Made by a program: the position numbers and the translations under genes. Positions 27,954 to 34,816 of a stretch of 64,000 nucleotides of DNA are shown in pieces. Source of the DNA: an uncultured Megasphaera sp. (lineage in GTDB: Bacteria > Bacillota > Negativicutes > Veillonellales > Megasphaeraceae); NCBI GenBank assembly GCA_900540735.1, contig UQHB01000010.1, forward strand, positions 4,897 through 68,896, given 5' to 3'. Positions within the stretch are counted from its first letter, which is position 1; the number at the start of each line of letters is the position of its first letter. The notes below the pieces were generated by a model. That model had not been told where the DNA came from, did no database searches, and worked only from the letters and a program-made list of their open reading frames with translations.

Positions 27954-28589
27954 TTACTGTCCACCAAAGCGATAGGACAAGCCTGTGACGAAGCCTTTAT
28001 AGGTAATGCTGTCATCGCCATCATGACGGCCTTGGGTATCTAAATACCGATAGCCTGCATTGATGTCGAGGTCCGGTGTAGCTTGGTACGAAAGACCTGC
28101 TTCCCAAGTAGTCGTGTCTTTTGTGCCGACACCGATTTTGCCATATACGTCGAGGTTATCCGCAATAGGAACTTTCCCAATCAAGCCGATTTGCGCGACG
28201 TTATTGGTGTAGCTCGGGCCGTCGCTGTCACCGTACGTATTTTTGATTTGGTTGTAGCCAGCATAAGCCGCGACGTTCGGTGTTAAAGACTGGACGACGT
28301 TAAATTCTTGCGAATGACCAGACGTGGTATCGTACCCATTAATATCGGTCTTCAAGCCGCTATATTGGTATTGTACAGCCGTTTTATCGGATAAACCATA
28401 CGTAATACCGCCTTGGAAATTCCATTTACTATCAGTCGAGCCATGACCTTGTTCAGCTTCTACGTTTTGTGCACCTAAATCAATTTGAGCTTGGCCTTCT
28501 TGGAATGTGGTCTGCGGAGCTGCGAAAGCAGAACCAGCAACACTCATGGTAAGAGCAGCAACGATAGCTAAGAATTGTTGTTTTTTCAT
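27954..28589 (-). CDS. Outer-membrane beta-barrel protein
   Basis: A 211-residue protein with a signal peptide cut after AFA (residue about 22). The rest alternates polar and hydrophobic residues with many Tyr/Gly strands, typical of an 8-10-strand barrel, and ends GLSYRFGGQ. A repeated pattern (strands followed by GYNQI, GIGTKD, GYRYLD) supports this. Function unknown; perhaps an adhesin or small porin. I chose ATG at 28589 because the signal peptide begins there and GAGAGGATG precedes it. Confidence 0.82.
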   Translation of the reverse strand: MKKQQFLAIVAALTMSVAGSAFAAPQTTFQEGQAQIDLGAQNVEAEQGHGSTDSKWNFQGGITYGLSDKTAVQYQYSGLKTDINGYDTTSGHSQEFNVVQSLTPNVAAYAGYNQIKNTYGDSDGPSYTNNVAQIGLIGKVPIADNLDVYGKIGVGTKDTTTWEAGLSYQATPDLDINAGYRYLDTQGRHDGDDSITYKGFVTGLSYRFGGQ

Positions 28590-28907
28590 AATAATCATCC
28601 TCTCTATAGTGGATATCTTTTGTATGGACATCTGTACTACTCCTCTTCGGATTGACTACAGTATAGCAGACGCAAGATGTTTTGTCACGTTCGCCAAATT
28701 ACATAAATATTCAATATGACAATTTTATTTCAGACTTCACTATAAGATATAAGGTATGGTTACAAGCTATTTTTACTACTTTACAAATTTATTCTATTAT
28801 AAAAACAGTATATTCAATTTATTAATCTCTATATATATGCTGCTTGTAAAGGCACTTCAATGGAACTGTAACAAAGGTTATATAATACAACGGCATTGTG
28901 ACGATAC
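28590..28907. other. 318-base AT-rich intergenic region
   Basis: Contains the outer-membrane protein promoter at 28660-28688 (GTGACA, 17 bases, TATACT on the minus strand) and an AT-rich stretch at 28750-28900 downstream of ogt. I see no gene, RNA motif or strong terminator in the AT-rich part. Confidence 0.55.
28660..28688 (-). promoter_or_regulatory. Promoter of the outer-membrane protein gene
   Basis: GTGACA and TATACT with a 17-base spacer, 70 bases before the start codon. Confidence 0.6.
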
Positions 28908-29423
28908 CTATTTGACATATGCTGACATATCGCGCCCTTCGTGCTTGAGGAGGGCGATTTTCTTATCGATACCGCCAGCATACCCCGTTAAATTCCCATT
29001 AGCTCCAACTACACGGTGACAGGGAATGATAATAGCCAGGGGATTATGGCCGACAGCACCGCCAATAGCTTGGGCAGACATAGAGGCCTTCCCTTCCATA
29101 GCAGCCACTTCTTTGGCCAGATCACCATAAGTCCGCACTTGGCCGTACGGGATTTGGCACAGCAAATGCCAGACGAGGCGACGGAAGGTCGTCCCGTCTG
29201 GTGCTAAGGGCAAGCGTAAAATCGGGGGCATGCGATGGGAAAAGTAGTCATCAAGCCAGGTCTTTACCTGTTTGGCAACGGGATTTTCTGCACGCATGCA
29301 GGGAATCTCGGCTAATTCTTTCGGTAGTTTCTGCGTTGCAAAGTATACGCCTTTGACGTGTTGGTCATTACAAAAAATAAATACTTTCCCTAAAGGGGAA
29401 TCGTAGGTCGTTTGATAATACAT
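28908..29423 (-). CDS. ogt: Methylated-DNA-[protein]-cysteine S-methyltransferase
   Basis: Removes methyl groups from O6-methylguanine by a suicide transfer to its own cysteine. The active site IIIPCHRVVG is at about residues 130-139, followed by NLTGYAGGIDKKIALL. The N-terminal domain (1-75) and the helix-turn-helix DNA-reading part (FRRLVWHLLCQIPYGQVRTYG) are present. 171 residues, standard for Ogt. It begins 16 bases after tatA. Confidence 0.94.
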   Translation of the reverse strand: MYYQTTYDSPLGKVFIFCNDQHVKGVYFATQKLPKELAEIPCMRAENPVAKQVKTWLDDYFSHRMPPILRLPLAPDGTTFRRLVWHLLCQIPYGQVRTYGDLAKEVAAMEGKASMSAQAIGGAVGHNPLAIIIPCHRVVGANGNLTGYAGGIDKKIALLKHEGRDMSAYVK

Positions 29424-29439
29424 CTATACTAACTCCTTG

Positions 29440-29670
29440 CTATTTCTTTGGTTCTTCGTTCGTATTCGTCGTCGTTTCTGTGGCTTTTACATCGATTGTC
29501 TGAGTCGTGTCTTTCGGTTTGGCCTGGACGGCTTCGTCTGTTTTATTTACTTCTTCTTTAAATTCTCTCAGGCTCGTCCCTAAGGCTTTACCAATGCCGG
29601 ACATTTTTTTGCCGCCAAAAAGGACTAAGACAATGAGAAATATAACGATTAATTCTTGTGTACCTAACAT
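29440..29670 (-). CDS. tatA: Sec-independent protein translocase TatA
   Basis: A 76-residue protein: one N-terminal membrane helix (ELIVIFLIVLVLFG), an FGGKKMSGIGKALG hinge and an amphipathic helix, followed by a Thr/Glu/Lys-rich tail. It forms the Tat pore for folded proteins. A Tat substrate (DUF362 protein at 31140) is encoded 1.5 kb away. tatC is not in the window. Confidence 0.93.
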   Translation of the reverse strand: MLGTQELIVIFLIVLVLFGGKKMSGIGKALGTSLREFKEEVNKTDEAVQAKPKDTTQTIDVKATETTTNTNEEPKK

Positions 29671-29691
29671 GATGGACTCCTTTCTATACTA

Positions 29692-29748
29692 AAAACACCT
29701 GTTTATGTATTGTACCATAGCGAGGCAGGATAAACAAACAGGTGTTTT
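29692..29748. terminator. Terminator hairpin whose loop contains the tatA promoter
   Basis: AAAACACCTGTTT (29692-29704) and AAACAGGTGTTTT (29736-29748) pair perfectly over 13 bp. The 31-base loop contains most of the promoter at 29709-29737. It ends the cyclophilin-like gene and could act in either direction. Confidence 0.75.
29709..29737 (-). promoter_or_regulatory. Promoter of tatA-ogt
   Basis: TTGTTT and TACAAT separated by 17 bases on the minus strand, 39 bases before tatA and inside the terminator loop. Confidence 0.6.
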
Positions 29749-29767
29749 CTATAAGACGATATGATAA

Positions 29768-30287
29768 TTATGTAGTAGCAAAGCCTTCAAAGGTGCCATC
29801 TTTCTGGGATAAGACTTCGAGGCCCGAAATGACGTGGCCTAAGAGAATCCCATGAGACACAGACCCTTCGTCTTGGCAATAGAGGGCTATTTCTTTCGTG
29901 TCTGTATTCATAATAATATCTCCAACAGCTAGCGTAATGGCTGTGCCGTCTGTACGGCCAAAGACCGTATCCGGTAAGGCCGGTGTAATAATGATTCGGT
30001 CAGGCAAGCGTTGCAGAGGAATACTGAGAGGCTGGCGTTCGGCAAACTCACGGACGGCTTCTTCATCATAGAGGCCGATGACGGCAGTGCCGCCTTCAAA
30101 GGCCAGATTAAATTGCCGCAAATACGCTTGGCCATTAGGCCCAACAGGCTGTACTGCTGCAGCTGTCGTCTGCTTCTGCGTACACGTCGTGTCCGCTTCT
30201 TTCGCACCCCGTAAATGCTACGGCTCCTCCTAGGACAAGGACTGCCGCAGTTACAGCCAGTATGTTCCTATAGTTCTTTCGTACCAT
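29768..30287 (-). pseudogene. Cyclophilin-like-fold lipoprotein, frameshifted after the lipobox
   Basis: From ATG 30287 a lipoprotein signal is read (MVRKNYRNILAVTAA, lipobox AFTGC with Cys28 at about 30204). That frame stops about 24 codons later. One base after the Cys codon a second frame reads KEADTTCTQKQTTAAAVQPV and runs without a break into a complete cyclophilin-like domain (PF18050-like: FNLAFEGG, LPDRIIITPALP, GHVISGLEVLSQ), ending at 29768. The natural reading is GC-(x)-KEAD, so a single base change in length broke the gene. Without the signal the domain would stay in the cytoplasm. A sequencing error is possible. Confidence 0.75.
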
Positions 30288-30331
30288 ACCTCTCACCTCT
30301 CCATGTTATACTGCTTTGCCCGACGTCTCTC

Positions 30332-30801
30332 TTACTGGACAGCGTAGATTTGCTTCAGCCACTGAGAAATGGCATTGGGATCTGTCGATTCAATCCCTTG
30401 GACGACGTTTGCACCTTTCGCCGAGGCCTGCACGTCAGGAATACTGCCGTCAATAGGACTGCCGCCAGATGTGCAGAAGGGGATGACCGTCTTGCCTTGG
30501 AGATTATAATCTTCTAAGAACGGTACGCTTTGGCAGGCTGGATTTCAAAGATATCTGCTCCCGTTTCTTGTTGAATCTGCTCTGCTACGGCTTTTGTATG
30601 GCCGCTCCAAGAATAGTAGGCCACTAAGATTTTTTTACCTTGCAGACCATCTGGAATGGTTTGCATAATTTCACTACTGCCTGCACCCTTTGTATCGGCA
30701 CCTTGTGTACTACTACTCGTGCTAGCTGCACCGCAGCCAGCGACGACAAAAGCCATGACCATGGCCACAGCCGTAACCATCCATTTTTTCAGTTTCATCA
30801 T
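30332..30801 (-). pseudogene. Flavodoxin-family lipoprotein, internal deletion plus frameshift
   Basis: The first frame (30801 to 30514) encodes a lipoprotein signal (lipobox VVAGC) and the FMN-phosphate start of a flavodoxin ([19 protein letters not shown]), then FEIQPAKAY and a stop. A second frame resumes at once with [20 protein letters not shown] and runs to a normal C-terminus (SQWLKQIYAVQ, stop at 30332). The 55-65 residues that normally lie between these two parts, including the WWxxAP-like flavin loop, are missing. The gene is therefore dead. Confidence 0.85.
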
Positions 30802-31127
30802 CTCTTCGCTCCTTGCGGTAAGGCATTATAGTCAGCAGCACCGTGCCAATGCTTTACTTCCGGCGGAATATTGACGACATCGCCAGGGTATAATTCTTGG
30901 GGAGCCTTGCCCCATTCTTGATACCAGCCGCGGCCTGCTGTAACGAGCAGCACTTGACCACCTTTGTGGTGAATGTGCCAGTTGTTACGGCATCCCGGTT
31001 CAAACGTCACATTCGCCGTAATCAGCCGTTCTGTCGTCAACCTATGTAAATAGCTGTTGCCTACAAAGTATTTCGCATAAGCTGTATTCGGTTCACCAAG
31101 GCCAAAGATTCCTGCTTTTTCTTCCAT
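30798..31127 (-). CDS. Cupin-domain protein, C-terminus lost
   Basis: A single cupin: [16 protein letters not shown] (metal-binding His-His) and [17 protein letters not shown] (second motif). Related proteins continue for about 25-30 residues after HGA; here the chain changes abruptly to [11 protein letters not shown] and stops, overlapping the flavodoxin start by 4 bases. It seems a deletion joined the cupin to the leader of the next gene. The metal site is intact, so some function may remain. Related cupins often sit beside flavodoxins and carboxymuconolactone decarboxylases. Confidence 0.75.
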   Translation of the reverse strand: MEEKAGIFGLGEPNTAYAKYFVGNSYLHRLTTERLITANVTFEPGCRNNWHIHHKGGQVLLVTAGRGWYQEWGKAPQELYPGDVVNIPPEVKHWHGAADYNALPQGAKR

Positions 31128-31139
31128 TATAAAGACTCC

Positions 31140-32114
31140 TTAATCTATCGAAATTAATTCATACTGAGGATTGCCCATTTTCAGTTGCTTCATCGCTTCT
31201 AATTGATGGAGGCCGCGGCGCGATTTAATACGATTGACTAAATCGTGGTTTTCTGCAGCGGTCATGGCGTAGACCAAATCAATCGACGCTTGGTCGACGG
31301 CAAGAATATCTGTCGAAGCGACGATACCAATATCAGGAATCGTCGCTTCTGCTGCAGCAACACCGGCGCAATCGCAGTTGACCGACATGCGGCGCATGAC
31401 ATTGATGAAGACGATGTGTTTGCCAAAGTAGTCGCATGTCGCTTTGGCTGAGTCGGCCATTAATTCCATGAGCGGTTCTTTAGCAGGCCATGCGCCCCAA
31501 TCTGCTGGCGGTGTGCCTTCGACCCCGTGGGCTTGCCGCTTCCCGACTTGCCCTGACGCGCAGCCAATGGCGATGTTTTTCATAGAACCGCCAAACCCAC
31601 CCATGGCCACTTCTTTAAGGCGTAGGCCGTTACGGACAGGGAAATTGACATCTCCTTCTTCGTCCATAATGTCGACTGGGCAGAAGGTCCAGCCATTGAC
31701 TTTCAGCGTATCCCGATGGCCTGCTGTCGTGTAGCGATCGCCTTCATAGAGCGTGTTCGTTTCTACAATATTGCTATTCGGTACGTGTTCCATAAAGGTT
31801 TTGACCATGTCGCGCGGTAAAATATTTGGGCCGTGCTTTTCGCCTGTATGGAGCTTGACAGCGACTTTGCCGTAAATGCCTTCATTAATCTTGTCATACA
31901 ACTGAATCAAATGGGCTGCATCAATATGTTTGGAAAAATATACCTTTGCATGAGAGCCTGTCATGGAGGACACATCCTTTCCTGTTACGTCCGTACTGGC
32001 AACTACCGGTGCCTGTGCAAAAATATCGGGTACATTCGTCACCTGGCTGAGCACAGCTCCAGCAACAACACCGCCAGTAATTTTAAGAAAATCTCGTCTT
32101 GATACGCTTTTCAT
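31140..32114 (-). CDS. Tat-exported DUF362 protein
   Basis: The N-terminus has a twin-arginine signal (SRRDFLKITGGVVAGAVLS) and cleavage near FAQA. The 324-residue body belongs to DUF362 (KVAVKLHTGEKHGPNILP, VETNTLYEGDRYTTAGHRDT, AMGGFGGSMKNIAIGCASG). Many DUF362 proteins bind iron-sulfur clusters through an added ferredoxin domain; none is seen here, though a DCAGVAAAE cysteine region is present. Function unknown; probably redox. First gene of the operon driven by the MerR-type promoter at 32163-32193. Confidence 0.85.
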   Translation of the reverse strand: MKSVSRRDFLKITGGVVAGAVLSQVTNVPDIFAQAPVVASTDVTGKDVSSMTGSHAKVYFSKHIDAAHLIQLYDKINEGIYGKVAVKLHTGEKHGPNILPRDMVKTFMEHVPNSNIVETNTLYEGDRYTTAGHRDTLKVNGWTFCPVDIMDEEGDVNFPVRNGLRLKEVAMGGFGGSMKNIAIGCASGQVGKRQAHGVEGTPPADWGAWPAKEPLMELMADSAKATCDYFGKHIVFINVMRRMSVNCDCAGVAAAEATIPDIGIVASTDILAVDQASIDLVYAMTAAENHDLVNRIKSRRGLHQLEAMKQLKMGNPQYELISID

Positions 32115-32162
32115 TTGGTTTTCACCTTAATTTTCTTTGAACTTTACGGTTTATATGGTTTA

Positions 32163-32193
32163 AGTATAGACCATAGAGTGTACTCCATGTCAA
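32163..32193 (-). promoter_or_regulatory. MerR-type promoter of the DUF362 operon
   Basis: TTGACA and TATACT are 19 bases apart, the long spacer used by MerR-family activators, and the spacer starts with the dyad GGAGTACACTC. The same arrangement and nearly the same dyad occur at 34325-34355 before a MerR gene. Confidence 0.75.
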
Positions 32194-32219
32194 CCCTATG
32201 CATTGATATTTTATCTCAC

Positions 32220-32645
32220 TTATTCAGCATACACTTCTTTTGCTAAGTTAAAAGCAGCCCATGCTTTCGGCCAGCCTGCATAAAAGCCAAGCTGTGTAAT
32301 GATTTCAGACATTTCTTCTTTGGTTACGCCATTTTTCTTAGCTGTTTCTAAATGGTATTTCAGCGAGCTGTCTACAATGCCCATACTAATGAGGGACGAA
32401 ATGGTGACAATACTCCGTTCTTTGAGACCTAACTGGTCATTACGGGACCAAACTTCCCCAAAGAGAATATCGTCGTTGTAGCGTGCAAAGTCCGGTGCAA
32501 AATCACCAAGCCGGTCGTGGCCTGCAGTCTGTACAATTTTTACAGGTTTCTTTGTCGTATCGTTTGCCATGGCTATCACTCCTACACTATTAGTCAGCAT
32601 CAACACACTTGCGGCGGTAAGCATTACTTTTTGAACGGTTTTCAT
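32220..32645 (-). CDS. Secreted carboxymuconolactone decarboxylase-family protein
   Basis: 141 residues: a signal peptide (1 to about 27, ending AMA) and an all-helical CMD/AhpD-like domain (RSIVTISSLISMG, HLETAKKNGVTKEEMSEII, YAGWPKAWAAF). The CxxC/H of peroxidase-type AhpD proteins is absent, so peroxidase activity is unlikely; the enzyme reaction is not known. I chose ATG at 32645, where the signal peptide begins. Its promoter (32694-32722) is the twin of the one before the MerR pair. Confidence 0.8.
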   Translation of the reverse strand: MKTVQKVMLTAASVLMLTNSVGVIAMANDTTKKPVKIVQTAGHDRLGDFAPDFARYNDDILFGEVWSRNDQLGLKERSIVTISSLISMGIVDSSLKYHLETAKKNGVTKEEMSEIITQLGFYAGWPKAWAAFNLAKEVYAE

Positions 32646-32693
32646 CGTCCTTTCTCCTATCGTCGAAATATAATCTATGTCTTTCACGCTTTT

Positions 32694-32753
32694 AGTATAC
32701 GATTGGTTATACTACATGTCTAATGCTTATCTTCTTAATTTAGACATACAATA
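32694..32753 (-). promoter_or_regulatory. Promoter/operator copy A (before the CMD gene)
   Basis: TAGACA and TATACT with a 17-base spacer on the minus strand, plus an upstream block containing GATAAGCATTAGACAT. About 43 of 60 bases match copy B at 33552-33611 without a gap. Confidence 0.65.
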
Positions 32754-32763
32754 ATTGCATGAC

Positions 32764-33153
32764 TTATTGGGCAAGCATAGGCGCAATCGATGCTGTCTGC
32801 ATACCTAAGGCCGTATCGTAATGGGCAATTTGAAAATCCGCTTCCCATACGGCCTGCTGCATAGCCACAATCTTAGCTTGCAGTTTTCGTTTCGCAGCGA
32901 CAATCAAGCTTTTCCGTTTTTCTTCGGTTTTCTTCCCTTCTTTAGCAAGCTCCATATATTCCTGAATCTCTTCTAAGGACATACCGCTTGCTTTTAAGCT
33001 TAAAATGATTTCGACATACCGAACGTGGACTTCGTTATATATGCGGATTCCCCCTCGTTTCCGCGGCACTGGCGGCATGAGGCCAATGCGTTCGTAATAC
33101 CGTAAGGTATCGCTCGAAAGCCCTGTACGGGCTGCCATTTCTCGAATAAACAT
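32764..33153 (-). CDS. MerR-family transcriptional regulator
   Basis: 129 residues: winged HTH (FIREMAARTGLSSDTLRYYERIGL, 2-26; then RIYNEVHVRYVEII), and a long dimerisation coiled coil (about 75-115). No cysteine pair for metal is present, which places it with the aldehyde/redox-type (AdhR/NmlR-like) regulators by elimination. It is preceded at 21 bases by a second MerR-like gene, and both are read from the copy B promoter. Likely targets are the copy A and B promoters. Confidence 0.88.
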   Translation of the reverse strand: MFIREMAARTGLSSDTLRYYERIGLMPPVPRKRGGIRIYNEVHVRYVEIILSLKASGMSLEEIQEYMELAKEGKKTEEKRKSLIVAAKRKLQAKIVAMQQAVWEADFQIAHYDTALGMQTASIAPMLAQ

Positions 33154-33174
33154 AGTCTTCCCCCTCCTTCTGGC

Positions 33175-33513
33175 TTACTGGTGTAAGCGAATCTGATAGC
33201 GTAAGTAATCGATTTGGTCGACTACTTCATGTTTTGTATGAAGATCTTTCATGGCTTGTTCGCGGATTTTTTCCAGCATAGCCATGCGCTCTTTCTTCGT
33301 GTCTTTGGGTGATACTAACAGCCGCATATACCGCTCTACTTCAGCTGTTGTAAAGCCAATGGCATAGAGCGTTACGATCATACTTAAATGTTCAATATCT
33401 TCTGTTTCAATCGTTCCTTTGTGACCCTTGGCTCCCCGCAGCTGCCACGATTCATAGGCATTCATGACATCTTGTGGGATTTGGTAGCGTACACATACTT
33501 CATCGCTCGTCAT
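33175..33513 (-). CDS. Divergent MerR-like regulator
   Basis: 112 residues with weak MerR similarity: a degenerate HTH (MTSDEVCVRYQIPQDVMNAYE) lacking the usual RYYE, then IEHLSMIVTLYAIGFTTAEVERYMRLL and a coiled-coil tail. It is paired with a standard MerR gene just downstream, so the two may work together or as a heterodimer. The assignment is by pattern only. Confidence 0.65.
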   Translation of the reverse strand: MTSDEVCVRYQIPQDVMNAYESWQLRGAKGHKGTIETEDIEHLSMIVTLYAIGFTTAEVERYMRLLVSPKDTKKERMAMLEKIREQAMKDLHTKHEVVDQIDYLRYQIRLHQ

Positions 33514-33551
33514 ATGGCACCTCCTCGCGATTTTCTCTTTCGTACACTTAG

Positions 33552-33611
33552 AGTATACGAAGGAATGGGACCTATGTCTAATGCTTATCCTTTTGATTTA
33601 GAAATACAGAA
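33552..33611 (-). promoter_or_regulatory. Promoter/operator copy B (before the MerR pair)
   Basis: TAGACA and TATACT with a 17-base spacer on the minus strand, and the same GATAAGCATTAGACAT block as copy A at 32694-32753. Spacer sequences differ strongly while flanks are conserved, so selection on the flanks is likely. Confidence 0.65.
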
Positions 33612-33627
33612 AACGTATGGCATAACG

Positions 33628-33664
33628 CAAAAAAGATGCCACCATACGATGACATCTTTTCACT
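33628..33664 (-). terminator. Terminator after the thioredoxin-fold gene
   Basis: AAAAGATG (33631-33638) and CATCTTTT (33653-33660) with a 14-base loop, followed on the minus strand by a T-rich run. It precedes copy B. Confidence 0.7.
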
Positions 33665-33675
33665 CTCAAAATATA

Positions 33676-34236
33676 TTATTTTTGTACGCGTGCAAACTTA
33701 TATTGCAGCTCTTTTTCACTGAGCACGTCTTCATCACGGTTCATAATTTGTCCTCCTTTGCGAATAAAAAAGGACGACGGTACGTTATAGACATGGTAAT
33801 CATTAGTCACGTCTACAGACACCATGTAAATAGGAAAGGCGTACCCCTTTTGGTTGACCACATCAAAGGCAGCATCGCTGTCACTATCAAAATTGACGAT
33901 GACAAAATACACGTCTTTGCCATAGGTCTTATACATGGAAGATATCGTCTCGAGCTGAGTCAAGCTTTCACGGCTCCACGGAGCCCAAAACAAGAGATAC
34001 ACAGGCTTTTTATTATATAAATCGCGGAGCTCTACAGTCTGGCCGTTGCCGTCACGGAGCTGACAATTCCATGCTAAATTTTCTGTTGCTGCCTGCGTGA
34101 TAGGGGCGGTCATTTTTTCTTGTTCTGCATTCAGTACGTCTGGGTCTTTACCCTTCCAAAAGACAAGTAGTAAGACGATGCAGACAATCGCCAAGATAGC
34201 CACTATGATATTTTTTACGGTATACCGATGGTTCAT
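33676..34236 (-). CDS. Membrane-anchored TlpA/ResA-like thioredoxin-fold protein lacking the CxxC
   Basis: 186 residues: one N-terminal membrane anchor (NIIVAILAIVCIVLLLVFW, about 9-27) and an extracytoplasmic thioredoxin fold (VELRDLYNKKPVYLLFWAPW, VYFVIVNFDSDSD, and the cis-Pro region NVPSSFFI). Where TlpA proteins have WCxxC, this has WSRES, so both redox cysteines are gone. It cannot act as a dithiol oxidoreductase; a chaperone or binding role is possible. Confidence 0.82.
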   Translation of the reverse strand: MNHRYTVKNIIVAILAIVCIVLLLVFWKGKDPDVLNAEQEKMTAPITQAATENLAWNCQLRDGNGQTVELRDLYNKKPVYLLFWAPWSRESLTQLETISSMYKTYGKDVYFVIVNFDSDSDAAFDVVNQKGYAFPIYMVSVDVTNDYHVYNVPSSFFIRKGGQIMNRDEDVLSEKELQYKFARVQK

Positions 34237-34324
34237 GATTTCTTCCTCGTTTAATGTAATCCTTGTATAGCGTGATTAGTATACCATAAACGGCGCAAGA
34301 CAGCTAGAAAAACTTTTTTTCCTC

Positions 34325-34355
34325 TTGACCTGGAGCGCACTCTATATTATATGAT
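34325..34355 (+). promoter_or_regulatory. MerR-type promoter of the + strand merR gene
   Basis: TTGACC and TATGAT are 19 bases apart; the spacer starts with GGAGCGCACTC. Compare TTGACA-GGAGTACACTC at 32163-32193. This is an autoregulated MerR pattern. Confidence 0.7.
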
Positions 34356-34374
34356 ACACGTAGGAGGCGATACG

Positions 34375-34749
34375 ATGAAAATCAAAGAGGTCAGTGAAAA
34401 ATACGATTTAACAGCCGATACACTGCGCTACTACGAACGGGTTGGCTTAATCCATGATGTACGGCGTAATGCCAATGGTATTCGTGACTATAGCGAAGAA
34501 AATTGCGACAATATTGCGTTTATCAAATGCATGCGCAGTGCCAATATTTCCATAGAGGGGCTTGTAGAATACATGAAATTATTCCGTCAAGGCGATGCGA
34601 CGCGGGCTGAGCGCAAGGCCATCCTCGTCCATGAACGGGAATTATTGCAGCAGCGTATGGCAGCCATGGCAACAGCCTTAGAGCGGCTGAACCATAAAAT
34701 TAAGACCTATGATACGTGGAGCGAATCTTGTCCAGACCACACGAAATAA
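34375..34749 (+). CDS. MerR-family transcriptional regulator
   Basis: 124 residues: HTH (KIKEVSEKYDLTADTLRYYERVGL), wing (GIRDYSEENCDNIAFIKCM) and dimerisation helix (LLQQRMAAMATALERLNHKI). The C-terminal SCPD has a single cysteine, not a metal-binding set. ATG 34375 follows AGGAGG by 7 bases; an upstream ATG at 34351 overlaps the -10 of its own promoter. It probably regulates its own promoter and the DUF362 operon, which share an operator. Confidence 0.9.
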   Translation: MKIKEVSEKYDLTADTLRYYERVGLIHDVRRNANGIRDYSEENCDNIAFIKCMRSANISIEGLVEYMKLFRQGDATRAERKAILVHERELLQQRMAAMATALERLNHKIKTYDTWSESCPDHTK

Positions 34750-34750
34750 C

Positions 34751-34798
34751 AAAAAGACTTCATCTACACCGCCAAAGGTACGCAGATGAAGTCTTTTT
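34751..34798 (+). terminator. Terminator after the + strand merR gene
   Basis: AAAAAGACTTCATCT and AGATGAAGTCTTTTT pair over 15 bp. It also suits the convergent peptidase gene on the other strand. Confidence 0.9.
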
Positions 34799-34816
34799 CT
34801 GTTAAAGCCGTAGCTG

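Noticed and set aside
33388..34020. 210-codon + strand frame opposite the thioredoxin-fold gene and MerR-like gene
   Set aside because: Overlaps two better supported genes, a terminator and an operator; no domain.
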